From NCBI GenBank assembly GCA_947479185.1, contig CANJYY010000180.1, positions 1 through 5,943 on the forward strand: 5,943 bases of DNA, in the 5' to 3' direction. Made by a program: the position numbers and the translations under genes. Shown here piece after piece: positions 1 through 4,410 of the stretch. Under the pieces are notes generated by a model, which had not been told where the DNA came from, searched no databases, and saw only the letters and a list, made by a program, of their open reading frames with translations. This DNA is from Caulobacteraceae bacterium. GTDB lineage: Bacteria; Pseudomonadota; Alphaproteobacteria; Caulobacterales; Caulobacteraceae. Numbering within the stretch: position 1 is the first letter of the stretch; each line of letters begins with the position of its first letter.

Positions 1-386
1 CCATGGCCCTGCAGGGCGATCTGACCCTCGCGCAGGTCGCAGCCGGCGAGGTTCGCGCCGGCGAGGTTCGCGCCGCGCAGGCAGGCGCCCCGCAGGTCGG
101 CCTGGCTCAGGTCGGCGCCCCGCAGGTCCGCCTCCCGCAGATCGCAGCCAAACAGGATCGCACGCTTGAGGTTGGCCCCGTTTAGGCTGACGCCGGACAG
201 CCGCGCGCCGGTGAAGTCCGCGTCGCCCAGATCCACGCCGCCAAGGGCCATGTTCGACAGGTCGGCGTAGGTGAAGTTGGCCCGCCGGCCGCCGCTGCGG
301 CCGCTCAGATACCGTCCGTGCGCCTCGACCATCGCCTTGACGGCGCCGAAGTCGAGCGCGTGGATGAGACTGGGGGCGGCGGACAT
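1..386 (-). CDS. Pentapeptide-repeat protein, N-terminal 128 residues (C-terminus beyond left edge)
   Basis: Reading the minus strand from the ATG at 386-384 gives 128 codons with no stop before the window ends, so the protein is partial. Residues 1-35 form a non-repeat head (MSAAPSLIHALDFGAVKAMV at the very start). From about residue 36 to 120 the protein is a near-uninterrupted run of five-residue units of the A(N/D)Lxx type, such as YADLS, GANLK, EADLR, GADLS, QADLR, GANLA and GCDLR, about 17 units in view. Leu or Phe occupies the central position throughout, as expected for the right-handed quadrilateral beta helix of this family. There is no signal peptide or membrane segment in view, so it is probably cytoplasmic. 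The family has many roles (DNA-gyrase mimicry, scaffolding) and sequence alone does not choose one. It follows corA by 79 nt on the same strand. The Shine-Dalgarno is weak (AGG within an inverted repeat). The family call is very secure; the function is unknown. Confidence 0.9.
   Translation of the reverse strand, partial: MSAAPSLIHALDFGAVKAMVEAHGRYLSGRSGGRRANFTYADLSNMALGGVDLGDADFTGARLSGVSLNGANLKRAILFGCDLREADLRGADLSQADLRGACLRGANLAGANLAGCDLREGQIALQGH
42..71. repeat. 15-bp exact tandem duplication inside the pentapeptide gene
   Basis: The 15-mer GCCGGCGAGGTTCGC occurs at 42-56 and again, identical, at 57-71, followed by GCCG, the start of a third unit. It encodes two identical GANLA pentapeptides (residues 105-114) on the minus strand. 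Identity at every base, including third positions, suggests a recent duplication by slippage rather than convergence on the protein motif. Confidence 0.85.
84..133. repeat. 30-bp-period near-identical repeat inside the pentapeptide gene
   Basis: A 20-base segment beginning GGCGCCCCGCAGGTC is found at 84-103 and again at 114-133, differing at one base of 20. The period is 30 bp, exactly two pentapeptide units, and the repeat encodes ADLRGA and related units around residues 86-101. It points to growth of the beta helix by duplication of two-unit blocks. Confidence 0.75.
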
Positions 387-422
387 TGGGGACCTGATTC
401 CAAGGATCAGGGACCTTGAACC
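387..422 (-). promoter_or_regulatory. Leader of the pentapeptide gene with inverted and direct repeats over the ribosome binding region
   Basis: Positions 393-411 form a quasi-palindrome. On the minus strand CCTGATCC pairs with GGaATCAGG across a TT turn, with one bulged A. Its 3' arm carries the only AGG near the start codon, about 7 nt from the ATG. A competing stem can form between CCTTG (414-418) and CAAGG (401-405), using some of the same bases. The heptamer GGGACCT also occurs directly repeated at 389-395 and 410-416, 21 bp apart. These patterns are visible in the sequence. A role as operator or translational switch is only inference. Confidence 0.3.
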
Positions 423-465
423 AGACGCGCTTAATGAACGGTTGTTTCCGGCGCCCCCGCGACGA

Positions 466-1425
466 TCAGAGCCAGCCGCGCTTGCGGAACCACCACAACG
501 GCAGGAGCATCGCCCCGGCCATCAGCAGCAGCGCCACCGGGTAGCCCCAGGGCTGGGACAGCTCGGGCATGTGCTGGAAGTTCATGCCGTAGATCGAGCC
601 GATCAGCGTCGGCGGCATCAGCACCACCGCCCAGACCGAGAAGACCTTCATGATCTCGTTCTGGTCGGTGTTGATCAGGCCGACCGCCGAATCGAGCAGG
701 AAGGTGACGTTTTCCGTCAGGTAGGCCGAGTGATCGGTCAGGGACTGGGCGTCGCGCTGCAGCGAGCGCAGCCGGTCGCGGTGCTCCTTGCCGTCGGCGA
801 TTTCCTCGGACAGAGCGGCGAAGGACAGCAGCCGGGCCAGGCTGACCAGACTGCTGCGGGCCTTGGCGGCGATCGACTGGCTGCGGCCCAGGCGGCGCAG
901 GATCGCCTTGAACGGAGCCTTGTGCGACGGCCGGAAGATCTCGGCGGAAATCACCTCCACGTCGGCGGAGGTCTTTTCGAGAATGTCGGCGATCCGGTCG
1001 ATCAGGGCGTCGAGCAGGCCGAGGAAGGCCTCGCCCCCGCCGCGGCAGAAGTCGGCGTCGCGGTCGGCCTGGGCGGCGTAGGCGACGAAGGCCCGGGGCT
1101 CGACATAGCGGATGGTGATCAGCCGGCCTCGCGCCAGCACGAAGGTGACAGGCTCCAGCGCCGGATCGTCGCCGTCGGCGCCGACCAGCACGAAGGCGGT
1201 CATGAAACTGGCCCCGTCCTCCTGGTACAGCCGCGAGGAGACCTCGATCTCGGCCATTTCCTCGCGGGTCGGCAGCAGGACGCCCAGCGCCTTCTCGGCG
1301 ATCAGCTCCTCTTCCCGGTCGGGGCTGGTCAGGTCGATCCAGGCGACGTCGTCAGGCAGCACCCAGTCGGGGCCGGTCTCGACGGGCATGAGCCCGCCTC
1401 CACTGCTGCGAAGCACCCTGAGCAT
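466..1425 (-). CDS. corA: CorA-family Mg2+/Co2+ transporter
   Basis: This 319-residue protein is the CorA-type divalent cation channel of the inner membrane, a homopentamer that lets Mg2+ (and Co2+ or Ni2+) in. The hallmark YGMNF motif is present with GMN at residues 280-282, followed by HMPEL (285-289), which forms the periplasmic loop. TM1 spans about 259-279 (VFSVWAVVLMPPTLIGSIYG) and TM2 about 295-313, ending in the basic tail RKRGWL. The long N-terminal part is the soluble alpha/beta domain and stalk helix, rich in charged residues. Length is normal for the family. I chose the ATG at 1425 because CorA proteins usually begin with a short beta strand like MLRVL...GGGL. An internal ATG at 1389 (residue 13) has the better Shine-Dalgarno and would give 307 residues. 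ZntB-like zinc transporters share the fold, so the transported ion is not proven. Confidence 0.95.
   Translation of the reverse strand: MLRVLRSSGGGLMPVETGPDWVLPDDVAWIDLTSPDREEELIAEKALGVLLPTREEMAEIEVSSRLYQEDGASFMTAFVLVGADGDDPALEPVTFVLARGRLITIRYVEPRAFVAYAAQADRDADFCRGGGEAFLGLLDALIDRIADILEKTSADVEVISAEIFRPSHKAPFKAILRRLGRSQSIAAKARSSLVSLARLLSFAALSEEIADGKEHRDRLRSLQRDAQSLTDHSAYLTENVTFLLDSAVGLINTDQNEIMKVFSVWAVVLMPPTLIGSIYGMNFQHMPELSQPWGYPVALLLMAGAMLLPLWWFRKRGWL
1397..1401 (-). promoter_or_regulatory. Strong Shine-Dalgarno for an alternative internal corA start
   Basis: The minus strand reads GGAGG here, 7 nt before the ATG at 1389-1387, an ideal spacing. The upstream ATG at 1425 has only GGAG (1438-1441) at 12 nt. 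The two signals conflict with the family-based choice of the longer form; both products would keep the whole channel domain. Confidence 0.4.
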
Positions 1426-1480
1426 GGACGTTAAAGTCTCCGGACCGGCCTTCGAATGGCGCGGCGGGCGGGCAGCGTCA

Positions 1481-1495
1481 ACCGGCGAGGCCGGT
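1481..1495 (-). other. Small GC hairpin at the end of the CHAP gene
   Basis: ACCGGC (1481-1486) and GCCGGT (1490-1495) are perfect inverted repeats with a 3-nt loop, touching the CHAP stop codon (1497-1495). No U-run follows on the minus strand, so it is not a standard intrinsic terminator. It could protect the 3' end or be chance in GC-rich DNA. Confidence 0.25.
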
Positions 1496-2184
1496 CAGTC
1501 GCCCGCGTCGTCCTGGGACGAGCCCTGGCCGGTCGCGGCCGCGATCAGGGCGGCGATGCGGTCGGTGGCGTCGGCGGCCTGGTTGATCACGCCCAGCGGG
1601 GACGGCAGCGGGCCGACGGTCGAGGCCGTCTGGGTGGCTGCGGCGCGGGCCATAGTCACGCCCTGGGCGCTCCAGTAGCGCGGATCGGTCTGGGCCAGCT
1701 GCAGAGCCTGGCGGTTCTGGTAGATGAAGCCGTAGGTCGGATAGACCGAGGTGCCGAGGTCGCGGATCGGATCGTACCAGACCTTGACCATGCTCCAGTC
1801 GCCGACCGGCGACACGTCGATGACGGTGACGTCGCGCTCGATCTGCCCCCGGGCGCCGCCGATCTGCGACCAGTTGGCGTGCGTGATCTGGATGACGCGG
1901 TCGGTGACCAGCCGGCTGACCACGGCGACGTGACCCAGCTGCATGCGAGAGGTCGGCTTGAAACAGAGAACGGATCCCATCCGCGGCAGACGACCCGTGT
2001 CGTATGCGCCCACGGCCTGACCCCACCAGGTCCTGGCGTCGCCATAGATCTGGATTCCCGACAGGAGTCGGGCGAACGGCACACACTGCCAATAGATGTC
2101 AGCCAGGGCGTTCGCCGAAGGCGAAAGGCTGATCACCACCGCAGCGGCCAGAGAACCAAGATAGGTTTTGGTTCGTTGGCGCAT
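1495..2184 (-). CDS. Secreted CHAP-domain protein (putative peptidoglycan amidase/endopeptidase)
   Basis: This 229-residue protein begins with a classic Sec signal peptide: basic MRQRTK, a hydrophobic core LGSLAAAVVISL, and an ALA cleavage site after about residue 28. The mature part carries the CHAP (NlpC/P60-like cysteine hydrolase) signatures. These are QCVPFAR with the presumed nucleophile Cys34, LGHVAVV with His85, and THANW with Asn104 as the likely third polar residue. CHAP enzymes cut amide or peptide bonds in peptidoglycan, so periplasmic or secreted wall remodelling is the likely job. After about residue 176 the chain becomes an Ala/Thr/Ser-rich tail of about 50 residues without a recognisable cell-wall binding domain. 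The ATG at 2184 is preceded by GGGGGAG with a 9-nt spacer. It lies 68 nt after the acyltransferase stop and about 70 nt before corA, all on the minus strand. The domain call is firm; the actual substrate is inferred. Confidence 0.88.
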   Translation of the reverse strand: MRQRTKTYLGSLAAAVVISLSPSANALADIYWQCVPFARLLSGIQIYGDARTWWGQAVGAYDTGRLPRMGSVLCFKPTSRMQLGHVAVVSRLVTDRVIQITHANWSQIGGARGQIERDVTVIDVSPVGDWSMVKVWYDPIRDLGTSVYPTYGFIYQNRQALQLAQTDPRYWSAQGVTMARAAATQTASTVGPLPSPLGVINQAADATDRIAALIAAATGQGSSQDDAGD

Positions 2185-2196
2185 TCAGGAGGTCTC

Positions 2197-2218
2197 CCCC
2201 GTCACTGGAAGTGAGGGG
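2197..2218 (-). promoter_or_regulatory. Hairpin in the CHAP leader overlapping its ribosome binding site
   Basis: On the minus strand CCCCTCACT pairs with AGTGAcGGGG around a TCC loop, giving nine base pairs with one bulged C. The 3' GGGG arm (2197-2200) is part of the GGGGGAG purine run (2194-2200) that serves as Shine-Dalgarno for the ATG at 2184. It could mask translation or act as a weak terminator for the upstream acyltransferase mRNA; no U-run follows. Confidence 0.35.
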
Positions 2219-2238
2219 ATAACCATCTCACGCGCGAA

Positions 2239-2255
2239 TGAAAAGAGTCTTTTCA
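2239..2255. promoter_or_regulatory. 17-bp perfect palindrome at the acyltransferase stop codon
   Basis: TGAAAAGAGTCTTTTCA has 8-bp arms around one central base, and its right end supplies the acyltransferase stop codon (2255-2253 on the minus strand). GCGC at 2232-2235 and 2257-2260 can extend the stem outside a small internal loop. The arms are AT-rich in a GC-rich setting, and the minus-strand transcript ends the stem with UUUUCA. It may be a terminator-like structure for the acyltransferase or a protein-binding site upstream of the CHAP gene. The choice is inference. Confidence 0.4.
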
Positions 2256-3350
2256 GGCGCCGGCCGCGACAGCACGACGCGCGCGCCATGAGTCGGCCAT
2301 GAGTTTCATGCGCTCCCGCGCCGGTTTCTCGATCAGATGATAGGAGGCCGCCGACAGTGGAACCAGGGCCCCGATGAACACAAGCCACACCAGCAATGGC
2401 AGTTTTTCATCGGTCAAATTCAGACCTCGTGCGGCAGCATTCACGAAGATGATCTTCCACGGCACGCAGATCATGTAGGTCGAATAGCTGATCTCGCCGA
2501 GATACACGAAGACCGACTGGGTTCCGAAAGTCGAACCGTGCCGGGCGAGGCCCGCCAGGCTCAGGATGAGGCTACCGAACGTGGCCACCGTAACCATGTC
2601 CGGCGCGCCCAGACCGGCCGCCGTGAGCAGGGCGGCGCCCGAAAAAAGGGCGCCGATGGCGGCCATGCGGAGGCTGCGCACCGCCCCGGACCGCCACAGG
2701 CCATGCATTGCGCAGCCGAGCGCGAAGCAGGGAACGATTCGCAGGGCGCCCCAGGCGATGGTCGCCTGGTTCAGCGACTGCCCGGTCAGGGCCTGGAAGG
2801 CAGGATAGAGGATGGCGATGCCGGCGAGGGTGCCGGCGGCGTACAGCCAGGGCCGGTTGCGCATCGTCCAGGCCAGGACGGCAAAGGCCGGAAACGTCAG
2901 GTAGGCGAACCACTCGGCCGAGATCGACCAGGACGGATGGTTGAAGGCGGCGGCCGGCGCGAGGCCCCAGGCCTGGACCATCAGCAGGTTCGCCGGCAGG
3001 GCGTCCCAGCGCAGGATGCCGGCGTCGACCGACAGGCCGGCAAGGCCGGCGACCACGCCGAGCGCCATCATCCCCAGCAGCGTCGCCAGATGCAGCGGAT
3101 AGACCCGCGCCAGCCGGTTCCACAGGAAGGCCCCGTAGCGGAATCGCCCTTCCCCGAACGCCGTCAGATAGACGTGGCAGAGGATGAACCCGCTGAGCAC
3201 GAAGAACAGCTCAACGCCGAGGTAGCCCTTGCTGACCAGCGCGGGCGTGAAATCGACGTCCAGCTTCGGCCAGTAGTGAAACAGCACGACCCACAGCGCC
3301 GCGAAGAAGCGCAGCGAGGTCAGAGGCCGGATGTTGGCGGCGTCCTGCAT
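2253..3350 (-). CDS. Acyltransferase-3 family membrane protein (OafA/ExoZ-like)
   Basis: This 365-residue integral membrane protein belongs to the acyltransferase-3 family (OafA/YrhL, ExoZ), which transfers acetyl or other acyl groups to extracytoplasmic sugars of O-antigen, exopolysaccharide or lipids. The N-terminal signature LTSLRFFAALWVVLFHYWP carries Arg14 and the proposed catalytic His25. It is followed by GYLGVELFFVLSGFIL (42-57) and FLWNRLARVYPLHL with Arg79 and Arg82, all typical. About ten hydrophobic helices follow, and the chain ends YHLIEKPARERMKLM plus a short basic tail, also typical (the EKP motif). The open frame extends upstream to a TTG at 3431, but the ATG at 3350 fits the family N-terminus and has AGGA 7 nt before it. 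It is the first gene of the minus-strand run and divergent from the TerC gene. No glycan biosynthesis gene is in view, so its acceptor is unknown. Confidence 0.93.
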   Translation of the reverse strand: MQDAANIRPLTSLRFFAALWVVLFHYWPKLDVDFTPALVSKGYLGVELFFVLSGFILCHVYLTAFGEGRFRYGAFLWNRLARVYPLHLATLLGMMALGVVAGLAGLSVDAGILRWDALPANLLMVQAWGLAPAAAFNHPSWSISAEWFAYLTFPAFAVLAWTMRNRPWLYAAGTLAGIAILYPAFQALTGQSLNQATIAWGALRIVPCFALGCAMHGLWRSGAVRSLRMAAIGALFSGAALLTAAGLGAPDMVTVATFGSLILSLAGLARHGSTFGTQSVFVYLGEISYSTYMICVPWKIIFVNAAARGLNLTDEKLPLLVWLVFIGALVPLSAASYHLIEKPARERMKLMADSWRARRAVAAGA

Positions 3351-3506
3351 GGCCGTGTCCTGTCCCGTTTCGGCGCCGGATCGAGGCGCGTAGGAAGCGA
3401 AAGCAACTCGCGCACCAGGAGAATCGATCAAGACTGGTTCAATCGGGCGCGTGACGGGCTATGTAGACCTGATCCGGTTCACCAGTCGTGAAAGGCCCGA
3501 CTCTTC
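3351..3506. promoter_or_regulatory. Divergent intergenic region between acyltransferase and TerC genes
   Basis: The 156 nt between two divergent starts must contain at least one promoter in each direction. I see no convincing -35/-10 pair. The best plus-strand -10 candidate is TATGTA at 3460-3465, with only a poor -35 (TTCAAT, 3438-3443). A 7-bp inverted repeat, GACTGGT (3432-3438) and ACCAGTC (3481-3487), brackets that candidate. An in-frame TTG extension of the acyltransferase reaches 3431 but lacks support. Confidence 0.45.
3358..3361 (-). promoter_or_regulatory. Shine-Dalgarno of the acyltransferase gene
   Basis: AGGA on the minus strand lies 7 nt before the ATG at 3350-3348. It supports this start over the upstream TTG at 3431, which would add 27 residues with no resemblance to the family. 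Confidence 0.6.
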
Positions 3507-4307
3507 ATGGACAGCCTGCTGCAGCTCGCCACAGACCCCGCCGCCTGGGCGGCGTTGGTCACACTCGTGGTGATGGAGGTCGTGCTCGGGATCGACAATC
3601 TCGTGTTCATCTCGATCCTGTCGAACAAGCTGCCCGAGGCGCAGCGCGCCCGCGCACGCCGGATCGGCCTGTCCCTGGCCCTGCTGATGCGCATCGCCCT
3701 GCTGTTCGGCATCGCCTGGCTGGTGGCCCTGACCCAGCCCGTCTTCGACCTCGGCATCACGGGGCCGCTGAACGAGGATGGCCACGCCTCCTTCGAGACG
3801 GCCTTCTCCTGGCGTGACCTGATCCTGATCGCCGGCGGCCTGTTCCTGCTGTGGAAGGCGACCAAGGAAATCCACCACACCGTCGACCCGGCCCCGACCG
3901 GCGACGTTATGGACGCGAAGAACGTGGCGATCACCAACTTCAGCGCGGCGATCGTCCAGATCCTGATGCTCGACCTGGTGTTCTCGATCGACTCGATCCT
4001 GACCGCCGTGGGCATGACCCAACACGTGCCGATCATGGTCATCGCCGTGACCATCGCGGTGGCGGCGATGTTCTTCGCCGCCGGGCCGCTGGCCGACTTC
4101 ATCAACAAGAACCCGACCATCGTCATGCTGGCCCTCGGCTTCCTGCTGATGATCGGCGCGGTTCTGATCGGTGACGGCTTCGGCATCCATGTGCCCAAGG
4201 GCTACATCTACGCCGCCATGGCCTTCTCCGGTCTGGTCGAGGGGCTCAACATGATCGCCCGCAAGAGCCGCGAGAAGAAAGCCGCTGCGGGCGAGCCGCC
4301 GCACTGA
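3507..4307 (+). CDS. TerC family integral membrane protein (YgdQ-like), probable metal exporter
   Basis: The 266-residue protein closely follows E. coli YgdQ as I remember it. Matching segments include [20 protein letters not shown] with IDN next, [52 protein letters not shown]-like ILTAVGM, and [15 protein letters not shown]. Acidic residues within membrane helices, Glu24, Asp30, Asp156 and Asp162, are the conserved family residues thought to bind metal. Around seven helices are predicted. The family is named after tellurite resistance; several TerC relatives (Alx in E. coli, MeeF/MeeY in Bacillus) are linked to Mn2+ export. A hydrophilic stretch at about residues 81-101 ([15 protein letters not shown] region) is longer than in YgdQ. 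The ATG at 3507 matches the YgdQ N-terminus; the Shine-Dalgarno (AAAGG at about 12 nt) is poor. Family membership is near certain; the transported ion is inferred. The neighbouring DHA2 gene follows after 103 nt. Confidence 0.95.
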   Translation: MDSLLQLATDPAAWAALVTLVVMEVVLGIDNLVFISILSNKLPEAQRARARRIGLSLALLMRIALLFGIAWLVALTQPVFDLGITGPLNEDGHASFETAFSWRDLILIAGGLFLLWKATKEIHHTVDPAPTGDVMDAKNVAITNFSAAIVQILMLDLVFSIDSILTAVGMTQHVPIMVIAVTIAVAAMFFAAGPLADFINKNPTIVMLALGFLLMIGAVLIGDGFGIHVPKGYIYAAMAFSGLVEGLNMIARKSREKKAAAGEPPH

Positions 4308-4314
4308 TGCTGGT

Positions 4315-4331
4315 CGGGGCGCGACGCCCCG
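4315..4331 (+). terminator. GC hairpin just after the TerC gene
   Basis: CGGGGCG (4315-4321) and CGCCCCG (4325-4331) form a perfect 7-bp stem with a CGA loop, starting 8 nt after the TerC stop. The stem is strong, but no T-run follows, so it is at best a terminator-like or mRNA-stabilising structure. Confidence 0.35.
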
Positions 4332-4366
4332 GCGACTCGATCGCGACAAGCCCCTTCTGTAGAAGC

Positions 4367-4387
4367 CCCGGACGCCCGCCGTCCGGG
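4367..4387 (+). terminator. Second GC hairpin between TerC and the efflux gene
   Basis: CCCGGACG (4367-4374) and CGTCCGGG (4380-4387) are perfect 8-bp arms around CCCGC. Just upstream, CTTCT (4354-4358) and AGAAG (4361-4365) make a smaller stem, and AAGCCCC appears twice (4348-4354 and 4363-4369). Only CTT follows the main stem. The structure sits about 24 nt before the TTG start of the efflux gene and could separate the two transcripts. Confidence 0.35.
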
Positions 4388-4410
4388 CGCTTCAGCGATT
4401 GCACCCGCCC

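Noticed and set aside
42..133. Possible CRISPR-like array from the regularly spaced repeats
   Set aside because: The repeats are 15-30 bp, contiguous, in frame and coding for pentapeptides; there are no unique spacers.
3..185. 60-residue plus-strand frame with its own five-residue periodicity (APQVG-like)
   Set aside because: The period is the mirror of the 15-bp unit of the pentapeptide gene on the minus strand; no ribosome binding site is visible before it.
271..1434. 387-residue plus-strand open frame opposite corA
   Set aside because: It is antisense to a well-supported CorA gene, with low-complexity Gln/Gly/Arg/Asp composition and no recognisable family.
1456..2214. 252-residue plus-strand open frame and two other minus frames over the CHAP gene
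   Set aside because: Only the frame 2184-1495 has a signal peptide and CHAP motifs; the rest are Arg/Gly/Pro-rich shadows.
3351..3431. N-terminal extension of the acyltransferase from TTG 3431
   Set aside because: The added 27 residues lack family similarity, and the ATG at 3350 has a properly spaced AGGA.
2337..3491. 384-residue plus-strand open frame opposite the acyltransferase
   Set aside because: Composition is shadow-like (Gly, Arg, Gln, Pro) and the minus strand encodes a clear family member over the same bases.
3459..4349. 296-residue minus-strand open frame opposite TerC
   Set aside because: His/Asp/Gln/Gly-rich antisense sequence with no motif; the TerC frame explains the region fully.
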